From Mucilaginibacter frigoritolerans (lineage in GTDB: Bacteria; Bacteroidota; Bacteroidia; Sphingobacteriales; Sphingobacteriaceae), in the NCBI RefSeq assembly GCF_007830615.1, contig NZ_VLLI01000007.1, forward strand, positions 124,001 to 188,000: 64,000 nucleotides of DNA, written 5' to 3'. The notes beneath the pieces were generated by a model that was not told the DNA's origin, did no database searches, and saw only the letters and a list, made by a program, of their open reading frames with translations. Within the stretch, counting starts at the first letter, position 1; every line of letters starts with the position of its first letter. The translations under genes and the position numbers were made by a program. Of the stretch, positions 17,076 through 25,912 are shown piece after piece.

Positions 17076-18734
17076 ATGGCTGAAGTAGTTAAAATGCCAA
17101 AAATGAGCGATACCATGACCGAAGGGGTATTGGCTAAGTGGCATAAAAAAGTTGGCGACAAGGTAAAATCAGGCGATGTATTAGCCGAGATTGAGACCGA
17201 TAAGGCCACAATGGATTTCGAATCGTACCAGGACGGCACTATACTTTACATTGGTGTTGAAGAAGGTAAAGCGGTGCCTGTTGATGCCGTTATTGCCGTT
17301 ATTGGCAAAGCCGGTGAGGATTATAAAGCGGTGCTTAGCGCAAGCGCAACGGCTGCCCCTGCTGCAGAGGCTCCAAAAGCTGCTGAAGATAAAAAAGCCT
17401 CAGCACCTGTTGAAGCTAAACCAAAGGTTGATAAATCAACCATCCCGGCTACTGTTATCCGTATGCCTGCCCTTAGCGATACCATGACCGAGGGTGTGAT
17501 AAACAAATGGAACTTTAAAGTTGGCGATAAAGTAAAATCAGACGACTCACTGGCTGATGTGGAAACCGATAAGGCTACCATGGAAGTAGTAGGTTACGAA
17601 GCTGGTACACTTTTATACATAGGTCCTAAAGAAGGCGAAGCTGCTCCGGTAAATGGCATTATAGCTATTATTGGTAAAGAAGGTACTGACATTACTCCTT
17701 TACTGGAGGATGACGCACCCGCAGCTGCAAAAACTGCTGCTCCGGTTGCAGAAACTGCTGCTGCTGCTGAAACAGTGAGCGATACTACATCTTCGTCAGA
17801 AGATGACAGCCGCGTAAAAGCATCTCCACTGGCACGTAAAATAGCTAAAGAAAAAGGCATCAACCTTAATGATGTAAAAGGATCTGCCGAAGGCGGCCGT
17901 ATCATTAAGAAAGATGTGGAAGAATACGTACCGGCTGCTAAAGCTCCTGCTGCGGTTGCTTCATCAGTACCATCACCGGTGGCTGCACCTGCTTCAGGTT
18001 CTGCTCCTGCTGCTCCAAAACAAACTATTGTATTGCCAAGCGTTATTGGCGAAGAGAAATTTACCGAGAAACCGGTTAGCCAAATGCGCAAAGCCATTTC
18101 AAGGCGTTTGTCTGAAAGCTTGTTTACTGCTCCGCATTTCTACGTAACCATGAGCATTGATATGGACGAGGCTATTAAAGCGCGTACCCGCATCAATGAA
18201 GTAGCTCCGGTTAAAATATCATTTAATGATTTTGTAGTGAAAGCTTGTGCTGTTGCCTTAAGACAACATCCTGCTATCAACTCATCATTTTTGGGCGATA
18301 AGATCCGCTTCAACGAGCACGTTAACATTGGTGTTGCCGTAGCTGTTGACGAAGGCTTATTGGTACCGGTTATTAAATTTGCCGATAGCAAAACATTCAG
18401 CCACATCAGTGTGGAAGTAAAAGAGTTTGCGGCAAAAGCCAAAGCTAAAAAACTGCAACCTAACGAAATGGAAGGCTCTACTTTCACCATATCAAACTTA
18501 GGTATGTTTGGTGTTGATGAGTTTACTGCTATTATTAACACGCCAAATGCCTGTATCCTTGCCGTTAGCGGTATTCAGCAGGTTCCGGTTGTTAAAAATG
18601 GTGCAGTAGTACCAGGCAACGTAATGAAAGTTACCCTAAGCTGTGACCACCGTGTGGTTGACGGCGCAACAGGTGCTGCATTCCTGCAAACCTTAAAGGG
18701 ATTACTGGAAGAACCGGTTAGACTATTGATTTAA
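17076..18734 (+). CDS. pdhC: Pyruvate dehydrogenase E2 (dihydrolipoamide acetyltransferase)
   Basis: 552 residues with two lipoyl domains (about 1-80 and 125-205), each with the lipoylation motif ETDKATM. Ala/Pro-rich linkers follow each domain. The peripheral subunit-binding domain (about 245-290) begins VKASPLARKIAKEKG. The catalytic acyltransferase domain spans about 325-552 and ends in SCDHRVVDGATGAAFLQ with the catalytic His and Asp. It forms the complex core. It is downstream of pdhA and ends at a strong terminator. The duplicate lipoyl domain is the only variation on the usual one- to three-domain range. Confidence 0.96.
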   Translation: MAEVVKMPKMSDTMTEGVLAKWHKKVGDKVKSGDVLAEIETDKATMDFESYQDGTILYIGVEEGKAVPVDAVIAVIGKAGEDYKAVLSASATAAPAAEAPKAAEDKKASAPVEAKPKVDKSTIPATVIRMPALSDTMTEGVINKWNFKVGDKVKSDDSLADVETDKATMEVVGYEAGTLLYIGPKEGEAAPVNGIIAIIGKEGTDITPLLEDDAPAAAKTAAPVAETAAAAETVSDTTSSSEDDSRVKASPLARKIAKEKGINLNDVKGSAEGGRIIKKDVEEYVPAAKAPAAVASSVPSPVAAPASGSAPAAPKQTIVLPSVIGEEKFTEKPVSQMRKAISRRLSESLFTAPHFYVTMSIDMDEAIKARTRINEVAPVKISFNDFVVKACAVALRQHPAINSSFLGDKIRFNEHVNIGVAVAVDEGLLVPVIKFADSKTFSHISVEVKEFAAKAKAKKLQPNEMEGSTFTISNLGMFGVDEFTAIINTPNACILAVSGIQQVPVVKNGAVVPGNVMKVTLSCDHRVVDGATGAAFLQTLKGLLEEPVRLLI

Positions 18735-18751
18735 TTTCGGAATTCGGAAGT

Positions 18752-18768
18752 TCGATTTCGGATTTAAG
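18752..18768. repeat. 17-nt intergenic motif, also inverted at 10658-10674
   Basis: TCGATTTCGGATTTAAG here is the exact reverse complement of 10658-10674, in the gap between ftsX and DUF3098. Both sites have further CCGAAAT/ATTTCGG-like units beside them. It is probably a short dispersed repeat. Confidence 0.5.
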
Positions 18769-18778
18769 AATATAAAAT

Positions 18779-18817
18779 AAAACAGCGATGAGTTTTGATA
18801 CTCATCGCTGTTTTTGT
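18779..18817 (+). terminator. Terminator of pdhA-pdhC
   Basis: AACAGCGATGAG / CTCATCGCTGTT, a 12-bp stem with an 8-nt loop, followed by TTTGTTTT. Confidence 0.85.
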
Positions 18818-18824
18818 TTTAGGA

Positions 18825-18919
18825 GAGCCCCCTCTAAATCTCCCCCGGTTGGGGAGACTTCAGCTTCATAAACGTTTATTCTTTTAAGTCCTCCCTACCG
18901 GGGAGGATTTAGGTGGGGC
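18825..18919. repeat. GAGCCCC...GTGGGGC palindromic repeat, copy 2
   Basis: The left arm GAGCCCCCTCTAAATCTCCCC pairs imperfectly with the right arm GGGGAGGATTTAGGTGGGGC. The centre holds CGGTTGGGGAGACTT and TTAAGTCCTCCCTACC, shared with copy 1 at 4601-4677. It lies between the pdhC terminator and the stop of the serine hydrolase gene. Confidence 0.75.
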
Positions 18920-20449
18920 CTAGTCTTTCTTAAAATCGTAAGGATTATACTCTACAAAGTTTGCTACCTTAACACGTACGCCCGTTACCTGACCGTTTTT
19001 TACTGTAAAAGGAAATACAGCTTTGCCAAATGTTGGGTCACTAAAAGTTACGTAGAAGCGATTGCCACCCAGCGGTTGTAAATGGGCATACATGCGCACA
19101 TGATGTTCAAAGCGGATCTCTAAATCATTATTTGTGCCCTGGGTAATGGTCATATGGCCATATAATTCATTACTGTATTTACCGGTATAGGCAGTTATTG
19201 GCAAAGCGGGTATTGGATTTAAGGCAACTGAATCGCGCAGCTTTTTATCGTTTTCCTGCTCCTGGGTTTCATTCGCTTTGAATTTCTCTAAATAGGTATC
19301 GCTATAATTACGGTAAGGCATTTTTAAATAAGCATCTAAAATCTCCCATCGCAAAGCCTCGTAAAGCGCATTTTGATCTGTATTGGTTAAAATGATTATC
19401 CCTAAGTGTTCTTCAGGTACCAAAGTAACTGATGACAGGTAACCATTCACCCCACCATCATGCATCACCAGTGACTTATTATCATAATCCTGCAAAAACC
19501 AACCAAGTCCGTACAGTTCATAATTGGTTTCCCCACTCAGGTGATGTATCTGCCCCACAATATCCTGCGGCTCGCGAGTTGTCTTTATGGCCGCAAGCGG
19601 AATCACTTGTCTTGCACCCACTTTACCGTCGTTCAGTAAAGCCAGCACCCACTTGCTCATATCGTTAACAGATGAGCTGATGGCTCCGGCAGGTGCCAGT
19701 CCATCAATCTGGCAATAGGGTATGGCTGATAATCTGCCATCAATAAGGGTATGTGGTACGGTTCGGTTCAGCTGTTTGGGCATACTGGCAGTAAGCGCAA
19801 TAGTGTTGATCATGCCCAGCGGCGCAAAAATATTCTCCTTAATATACACTTCCCAGGGCTTACCGGTAACCACCGGAATAATTTGCCCTGCCGTTAAAAA
19901 TGCCGAATTGGTATATCCCCATTTGGTACGAAAGGGGTAGGTAGCCTTTACTTCGCCCAGTTTTTCAATAATCTGTTCGCGGGTAAGGTCTGTGTTATAA
20001 AAAGTAAAGTCTCCCTGAAAAGTCTGCAGTCCGAGGCGGTGGCACAACAAATCGCGGATGGTTGCCATTTCGCCGGCAGGTCTATTCTCCAGCTTAAACT
20101 GGGGCAGGTATTTGGTGACCTTATCATCTAATGATAGTTTGTTTTGTGTTTGCAGCATAGCAAGAGCTGTGGCAGTAAAAGCTTTGGTATTGCTGCCTAT
20201 CATAAAAAGGGTATTGATATCTACCTTAGCCGGATCGCCCAATTCTTTAATGCCATATGCTTTCATCAGCACTACCTTGTTATCCTTCACAATACAAACC
20301 GCGGCACCCGGTATGCGCCAATTGGTCAATGCGCGGTTAACATAGTAATCTAAACTGTCATTAACAAACTTACTCCTGTCAATATGCTGGGCATAACAGC
20401 ATGTAATACCAACAAAAAGAAGAAAAATAGGAAGAAGTATTTTTTTCAT
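18920..20449 (-). CDS. Secreted serine hydrolase (beta-lactamase/PBP4*-like) with C-terminal DUF3471-type domain
   Basis: 509 residues with signal peptide MKKILLPIFLLFVGITCCYA. The class C beta-lactamase fold shows SxxK in GSNTK, YxN in YTNSAF, and HxGG in MHDGGVNGY, so all three catalytic motifs are intact. The last 110 residues (from about PALPITAYTGKYSNELYG) form a beta-barrel add-on of the DUF3471 type. Family members are D-aminopeptidases, esterases or peptidoglycan-related peptidases; substrate unknown. Monocistronic, divergent from the DPP-IV-like gene. Confidence 0.88.
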   Translation of the reverse strand: MKKILLPIFLLFVGITCCYAQHIDRSKFVNDSLDYYVNRALTNWRIPGAAVCIVKDNKVVLMKAYGIKELGDPAKVDINTLFMIGSNTKAFTATALAMLQTQNKLSLDDKVTKYLPQFKLENRPAGEMATIRDLLCHRLGLQTFQGDFTFYNTDLTREQIIEKLGEVKATYPFRTKWGYTNSAFLTAGQIIPVVTGKPWEVYIKENIFAPLGMINTIALTASMPKQLNRTVPHTLIDGRLSAIPYCQIDGLAPAGAISSSVNDMSKWVLALLNDGKVGARQVIPLAAIKTTREPQDIVGQIHHLSGETNYELYGLGWFLQDYDNKSLVMHDGGVNGYLSSVTLVPEEHLGIIILTNTDQNALYEALRWEILDAYLKMPYRNYSDTYLEKFKANETQEQENDKKLRDSVALNPIPALPITAYTGKYSNELYGHMTITQGTNNDLEIRFEHHVRMYAHLQPLGGNRFYVTFSDPTFGKAVFPFTVKNGQVTGVRVKVANFVEYNPYDFKKD

Positions 20450-20649
20450 AACAGTAATTTTGAGATAACCTTACACTAATTCAATCAAATTATAATAAAT
20501 TCACATTCTCAGCCTATTTAATCGTCTTTATTTTGCGTAATTCGCATAAATTTCGTTCCGGTTGGCATTAGCTCCATGCTAATTTAATGGAATTTTTACT
20601 TGATCTGATATATTAAGAATAGAAAAACTGAAAACTAAACTATTGACTA

Positions 20650-22839
20650 ATGAATTTTAAAATTTACCGTTCAGTACTTTTTTCAATTGCTTTTTCAATG
20701 CTGATGCTTACGCAACTGGTAGTGAAGGCACAGCGAGGCAAAACGCATTGGGCTACTGATGGTTACCAGTATTATCGCGCCCAGGGTGGCGAGATTGTAG
20801 AATTGGACACCCGCGACGCCAGCAAGAAAACTGTATTGGTGAGCAAAGAAATGCTTACCCCAGCCGGAAAGCAGCCACTGGCTGTTGCCAACTTTACCCT
20901 GTCAAACGATGGGCAAAAGGTTTTAATATTTACCAATACCAAAAGGGTATGGCGCTATAATACCCGCGGCGATTATTGGGTGTATGACATAGCTGGCAAG
21001 ACGTTAAAACAACTTGGCGTGGGCAGGCCTGAATCATCATTAATGTTTGCTAAACTATCGCCTGATGGCGCAAAAGCAGCTTACGTTAGCGAGCATAATC
21101 TATTTACTGAGGACCTGGCTACCGGAATCATTAAACAATTAACCTTTGATGGCACTGATAAGCTTATCAACGGTACTTTCGACTGGGCTTATGAGGAAGA
21201 GTTTGACTGTCGTGATGGATTCCGCTGGTCGCCTGATAGCCGTACACTGGCTTACTGGCAGATTGATGCTAGCAAAATAAAAAAATATGAAATGCTGAAT
21301 ACTACCGATTCCATTTACCCTTTTGTGGTTCCGGTGGAGTATCCAGTTGCCGGCGAAGACCCAAGTTCATGCAAAATTGGCGTGGTTGATATCAGCTCCG
21401 CTAAAACAACCTGGTTAAATATCCCGGGCGATGCTGTGCAGCATTATATCCCACGTATGGAATGGACTACCAACTCAAACGAGGTTATTCTGGAGCAGCT
21501 AAACCGCGCTCAAAACGAAAGCAAGATATTTGTAGCTAACGTATCAAACGGTACAGCAGCTTTACTTCACGAGGAGCATGATAAGGCCTGGATAGATGGT
21601 AAATCACGCTGGAATGGCGGCGATCCTACAGGCTGGGAATGGATTGAAAAAGGAAAATCTTTTATTTGGGTGAGCGAAAAAGACGGATGGCGTCATATCT
21701 ACAAAATTGATCGCGATGGTAAAGAAACATTAATTACCAAAGGCGATTATGATGTAATAAGTCTTACCCTGCTTGACGAAACAGGTGGTTATATCTATTA
21801 TTCCGCATCGCCTGATAATGCGACACAAAAATACCTGTATCGCATAAAAATTAAAGGTGGTAAAGCTGAGCGCTTAACGCCTGCTGATGAACCAGGAACT
21901 CATAATTATGAGATATCGCCTAATGGCAAAATAGGGCTTCATAATTTCTCTAATATCTATACGCCCCCACTAAGTGAAGTAGTCAGCCTGCCTGAGCATA
22001 AGCACTTAAGCGGAGCTGAAATTAAACTGAACACCGAAGCCAAAAACAAGCCTGAATTTTTCAAGGTAAAAACTGTTGATGGCATTACCATGGATGGCTG
22101 GATGGTTAAACCAACCCATTTCGATTCGACCAAAAAATACCCGGTTGTATTTTATGTATACAGCGAACCAGCCGGAGCAACCGTTACCGATAGCTACGGC
22201 AGTGGCCGCAACGGCGAATACGTAGGCAATATGGCCGATGACGGTTACATCTATATCTCTTTGGATAACCGCGGCACACCTGCGCCCAAAGGTGCGGAAT
22301 GGCGCAAAGCTATTTACAAAAACATTGGCATTGTGAATATTGAAGACCAGGCAATGGGTGCTAAAGAAATATTAAAATGGCCATTTATTGATTCCAGCCG
22401 CGTAGCCGTATGGGGATGGAGCGGTGGTGGTTCATGCACATTGAACCTAATGTTCCAGCATCCGGAAATATATAAAACTGGCATTGCTGTAGCCGCAGTG
22501 GGCTGGCAGCTAACTTATGACAATATTTACCAGGAACGTTATATGGGCGTGCCTATTGATAGTGCAGGTAGAGCCGTATTTATAAAAGGATCGCCGGTTA
22601 CTTATGCAAAGAACCTGCGCGGTAACCTGCTATACATTCACGGAACAGGTGATGACAACGTACACTACAAAAATGCGGAAATGCTGATTAACGAACTGGT
22701 GAAATATAATAAGCAGTTCCAGCTGATGTCATACCCTAACCGAACGCACGGTATATTTGAAGGAGCAGGCACTACCCTGCATTTACGCACACTGTATACC
22801 CAATACTTAAAAGAACATTGCCCTCCGGGAGCAAAATAA
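20650..22839 (+). CDS. Secreted S9 family peptidase (dipeptidyl peptidase IV-like)
   Basis: 729 residues with an N-terminal signal sequence (MNFKIYRSVLFSIAFSMLML, mature near KAQR). A beta-propeller (about 60-480) includes the DPP-IV hallmark FDWAYEEEF with the Glu pair that holds the substrate N-terminus. The alpha/beta hydrolase domain (about 490-729) has nucleophile GWSGGGS, Asp in GTGDDNVHY and His in NRTHGIFEG. It likely releases X-Pro dipeptides from peptides outside the inner membrane. It ends at the terminator at 22866. Confidence 0.93.
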   Translation: MNFKIYRSVLFSIAFSMLMLTQLVVKAQRGKTHWATDGYQYYRAQGGEIVELDTRDASKKTVLVSKEMLTPAGKQPLAVANFTLSNDGQKVLIFTNTKRVWRYNTRGDYWVYDIAGKTLKQLGVGRPESSLMFAKLSPDGAKAAYVSEHNLFTEDLATGIIKQLTFDGTDKLINGTFDWAYEEEFDCRDGFRWSPDSRTLAYWQIDASKIKKYEMLNTTDSIYPFVVPVEYPVAGEDPSSCKIGVVDISSAKTTWLNIPGDAVQHYIPRMEWTTNSNEVILEQLNRAQNESKIFVANVSNGTAALLHEEHDKAWIDGKSRWNGGDPTGWEWIEKGKSFIWVSEKDGWRHIYKIDRDGKETLITKGDYDVISLTLLDETGGYIYYSASPDNATQKYLYRIKIKGGKAERLTPADEPGTHNYEISPNGKIGLHNFSNIYTPPLSEVVSLPEHKHLSGAEIKLNTEAKNKPEFFKVKTVDGITMDGWMVKPTHFDSTKKYPVVFYVYSEPAGATVTDSYGSGRNGEYVGNMADDGYIYISLDNRGTPAPKGAEWRKAIYKNIGIVNIEDQAMGAKEILKWPFIDSSRVAVWGWSGGGSCTLNLMFQHPEIYKTGIAVAAVGWQLTYDNIYQERYMGVPIDSAGRAVFIKGSPVTYAKNLRGNLLYIHGTGDDNVHYKNAEMLINELVKYNKQFQLMSYPNRTHGIFEGAGTTLHLRTLYTQYLKEHCPPGAK

Positions 22840-22865
22840 ATCATCCTCTTTGGTGAAAACATGGA

Positions 22866-22897
22866 AGCGGATAACTGAAAGGTTATCCGCTTTTTTT
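22866..22897 (+). terminator. Terminator of the S9 peptidase gene
   Basis: AGCGGATAAC / GTTATCCGCT, a 10-bp stem with a 6-nt loop and TTTTTT. Confidence 0.9.
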
Positions 22898-22988
22898 ATG
22901 GATAATATTTAAAATAGCCTTACCTTAAGCTTTTTGTAACCAATAATAAAATCATAAACCCAACAATATATTCTTCAGGCATAACACT

Positions 22989-23792
22989 ATGTTAAAATAT
23001 CGGGAATACCAGGTAAATAATAAATTAGCTGTATTTATAAAGAAGCTATGGGTATTGGATAATATGGATAATGCTTTTGAAGTGCCTGATAAATCTGTTC
23101 TTCCAAACGGATGTTTTACCATCGCTTTTATTGAAGGCCGGGGACTTCAGGTCAAAACAAAAAAGGCCGATGTATTCCTTAAGCCGGGCGTTTATTTTTG
23201 CGGGCAAATTACCGAAGCTATTACGGTAAATATTCTTCAGCATAGCAAAGCAACCATGGCCCAGTTATTTGCATGGGTACCAGCTCACTTTACCAATTTG
23301 GATATGAGCCAGTTTACTGACTTAATAATTCCATTGGATGATACTGGTATCAGGCTTTCTGAAAATCAGGCAAATCAAAATAACTATACTAACCGGCAGA
23401 TCATCAAATTTCTGCATACTAACTTTAAAGGCTTATTTAATAAGGATACTACGCCCCTGGTAATCAACAGCTGTAAACTGATACTGGACTCAAAAGGCGA
23501 AATAGGCGTTGCCGAAATTTGTAAAAAACTAAACTGCTCATCACGTTACCTGCAAAAAAAGTTTAGTGCCCATATTGGTTTAAGTCCCAAAGAGTTTGCA
23601 ATCATCATAAAACTTCGAAACGCAGTTGATGATATAGCCTACCCTGCTGATGATACCATCCGCCTGACACAATTGGCACTGATGAATAATTTTTATGATC
23701 AGGCGCATTTTAACAATACCTTTCAAACTATTGTAAAAACGTCGCCACGTAAGTTTAATGTTCCGGATTACCTGTTGTCTTTAAAAAAATAA
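22989..23792 (+). CDS. AraC-family transcriptional regulator
   Basis: 267 residues. The N-terminal sensor half (KYREYQVNNKLAVFIKKLWV and following, about 1-150) resembles the ligand domain found in many Bacteroidota AraC proteins. The C-terminal half has two helix-turn-helix units: GVAEICKKLNCSSRYLQKKF and LALMNNFYDQAHFNNTFQTI. The DQAHFxxxF of the second unit is diagnostic. The downstream serine hydrolase gene, 92 nt away on the same strand with its own -7 box, is a plausible target, but only position supports that. Confidence 0.9.
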   Translation: MLKYREYQVNNKLAVFIKKLWVLDNMDNAFEVPDKSVLPNGCFTIAFIEGRGLQVKTKKADVFLKPGVYFCGQITEAITVNILQHSKATMAQLFAWVPAHFTNLDMSQFTDLIIPLDDTGIRLSENQANQNNYTNRQIIKFLHTNFKGLFNKDTTPLVINSCKLILDSKGEIGVAEICKKLNCSSRYLQKKFSAHIGLSPKEFAIIIKLRNAVDDIAYPADDTIRLTQLALMNNFYDQAHFNNTFQTIVKTSPRKFNVPDYLLSLKK

Positions 23793-23837
23793 TTGCGGCT
23801 GTTCGCATTTTTCCAATTTATACTTTTTGCCGCTGTA

Positions 23838-23845
23838 TATTTTTG
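23838..23845 (+). promoter_or_regulatory. -7 box TATTTTTG for the serine hydrolase gene
   Basis: Matches TAnnTTTG, 39 nt before the ATG at 23885, so the gene can be transcribed independently of the AraC gene. Confidence 0.5.
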
Positions 23846-23884
23846 CTGAAGCATATACAAATACTTTAAAAACCAATCATAACC

Positions 23885-25417
23885 ATGCATATCATTAATT
23901 TCAATACCAGTAAACCAAGTCGCATTCATCGGCTCAAATATATTTTTCCTATATTAATTGCTTTGATGTCGGTCAATGTTTCCAAAGCACAGGTGAGCGA
24001 AAACTCAGAACTCTTTAAAACATTAAAGACAAAAGACAGCCTGGTATTTAACGTTGGCTTTAATCAATGTGACATTAACCAGTTTGACCAACTGATTAGC
24101 AATGATTTTGAGTTTTATCACGATCAGGGCGGAGCCTATCTAACAAAAGTCGATTTTATTAACAGTATTAAAACCAATATCTGCGCCATCTCTTATAAGC
24201 CCCGTCGCGAATTAGTAAAAGGCAGTTTGAAGGTTTACCCTCTATACAAAAACGGAATACTGTACGGCGCCATTCAAATGGGCCGTCACCGCTTTTATGC
24301 CATTGAAACCGGCAAGCCCGAAAGACTAACCGGAATTGCGCTGTTTACCACTTTATGGATTAAAACCGGCGAAAACTGGCAAATGAAAAGAATACTGAGC
24401 TACGATCATAAAGAGGAGCCAACTGACGAAAATGCGGGTATTTCCTTTTTTGATAACCGTGAAGCCGTAAATCAATGGCTGGCTGATAATAAAGTTCCTG
24501 CCGTTGGGATCGGTATTATTGAGGATGGCAAGCTTAAGGATGTAAAAGTGTTTGGCGAATTACAAAAAGGTGATGCAGCTCCTTTTAATACTATTTTCAG
24601 CATAGCTTCGCTAACCAAACCCATTACAAGTATGCTTACACTTAAATTGGTGAGTATGGGTAAATGGGATTTAGATGAGCCGCTTGATCATTATTGGATT
24701 GACCCTGATATTAAGGATAATCCATGGCATAAAAAATTAACCACCCGCATTATACTGAGCCACCAAACGGGCTTCGCCAACTGGCGTTATTTAAATGCAG
24801 ATAAAAAACTAGCCTTTCAATTTGAACCGGGAACAAAATATCAATACTCTGGCGAAGGCTTTGAATACCTGCGCCGTGCGCTTGAACATAAGTTCCACAC
24901 CACATTAGATAAATTAGCCGATTCATTGATATTTAAACCGCTGCACATGCAGGATAGCCACTATGTGTGGAGTGATGCCATTGATACCGGCAGGTATGCG
25001 CACAATTTTGACCCGAAAGGAAATATGTTACCTGTTCCAAAAAACAAGAATGCTAACGCTGCCGATCTGGTCAAAACTACCATTGCCGATTATGGTCAGT
25101 TTGCCGCTGCCGCGATGAACGGAAAACTTTTTTCCCAAAAAGTTTATAACGAAATGATAACCCGCCAGGTACACACCAAGGGCGATAAATACATGGGGCT
25201 TGGCTGGGAAATTTATGATATGGGGAACGGTCAATACGCATTGGGGCATGGTGGAAATGAGGATGGGGTACATACCCAGGTGTTTTTGCTCCCGCAATCA
25301 AAAAAAGGTATCGTAATATTCACCAATGTTAGTGACGGTTACAAGCTTTATACCAAAATAATTGAAGATTGCCTTGGTGAAGATGGAAAAAGGATAATTG
25401 ATATCGAATTAAAGTAA
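23885..25417 (+). CDS. Secreted protein: NTF2-like (DUF4440-type) domain fused to a beta-lactamase-family serine hydrolase
   Basis: 510 residues. A signal peptide with a long n-region ends near SKAQ (about 36). Residues about 45-175 form an NTF2-like domain (INQFDQLISNDFEFYHDQGG, LWIKTGENWQMKRILSYDH). Residues about 190-500 form the serine hydrolase, with SxxK in SIASLTKP and the final HGG motif in LGHGGNEDG. The usual YxN second motif reads YSG, which is less conserved. The substrate is unknown. It may be controlled by the AraC gene just upstream. Confidence 0.85.
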   Translation: MHIINFNTSKPSRIHRLKYIFPILIALMSVNVSKAQVSENSELFKTLKTKDSLVFNVGFNQCDINQFDQLISNDFEFYHDQGGAYLTKVDFINSIKTNICAISYKPRRELVKGSLKVYPLYKNGILYGAIQMGRHRFYAIETGKPERLTGIALFTTLWIKTGENWQMKRILSYDHKEEPTDENAGISFFDNREAVNQWLADNKVPAVGIGIIEDGKLKDVKVFGELQKGDAAPFNTIFSIASLTKPITSMLTLKLVSMGKWDLDEPLDHYWIDPDIKDNPWHKKLTTRIILSHQTGFANWRYLNADKKLAFQFEPGTKYQYSGEGFEYLRRALEHKFHTTLDKLADSLIFKPLHMQDSHYVWSDAIDTGRYAHNFDPKGNMLPVPKNKNANAADLVKTTIADYGQFAAAAMNGKLFSQKVYNEMITRQVHTKGDKYMGLGWEIYDMGNGQYALGHGGNEDGVHTQVFLLPQSKKGIVIFTNVSDGYKLYTKIIEDCLGEDGKRIIDIELK

Positions 25418-25443
25418 TATATTCCTGAACTATATACAATAGT

Positions 25444-25476
25444 AAAGGCCACTTTGGTGATTTCAAAGTGGCCTTT
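25444..25476. terminator. Bidirectional terminator between the serine hydrolase gene and ssb
   Basis: AAAGGCCACTTTG / CAAAGTGGCCTTT is a perfect 13-bp stem with a 7-nt loop. Three T follow on the plus strand, and AAAG precedes it for the minus strand. Confidence 0.75.
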
Positions 25477-25503
25477 ATAGTAATATTAATTCCCGTTGGC
25501 ATT

Positions 25504-25890
25504 TCAGGGCTGATCCACTTTGGGAGTCTGACGAACCGGGACTCCATCATTTTCAAAATCCGTTTTGCGGCCAAGCAACGTAAAGTTTTCGGCAACAACT
25601 TCGGTAGTATATTTTTTTATGCCTTCCTTGTCTTCAAAAGAGCGTGTACGCAATTTGCCTTCTATGTAAACAAGTTTTCCTTTCTGTAAAAATCTGGCAG
25701 CAACATCAGCAAGACCGCGCCACATCACAATGTTGTGCCATTCAGTTTGCTCAACCTTTTGCCCATCCTTATTAAACGTTTCGGAGGTTGCCAAAGGAAA
25801 GCTTACCACCGAAACACCACCTTCGAGCGACCGCGCCTCTGGATCTTTCCCCAAATGCCCCACCAATATTACCTTATTTACACCCGACAT
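25504..25890 (-). CDS. ssb: Single-stranded DNA-binding protein
   Basis: 128 residues. The OB fold spans about 1-110: MSGVNKVILVGHLGKDPEAR, the aromatic HNIVMWRGLADVAARFLQKG and YIEGKLRTRSFEDKEG. It coats single-stranded DNA. The C-terminus ends GVPVRQTPKVDQP, without the acidic DDDIPF-type tip that recruits partner proteins, and the linker is very short. It may therefore be a secondary SSB rather than the main one. It starts 22 nt after mutY and is probably co-transcribed. Confidence 0.93.
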   Translation of the reverse strand: MSGVNKVILVGHLGKDPEARSLEGGVSVVSFPLATSETFNKDGQKVEQTEWHNIVMWRGLADVAARFLQKGKLVYIEGKLRTRSFEDKEGIKKYTTEVVAENFTLLGRKTDFENDGVPVRQTPKVDQP

Positions 25891-25912
25891 ATTTTAGATC
25901 AAAAAAATTATA

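Noticed and set aside
17191..18147. Leu/Arg-rich frames inside pdhC and a minus-strand frame of 167 residues
   Set aside because: They mirror the Ala/Pro-rich linkers of the E2 gene in other frames and show no family features.
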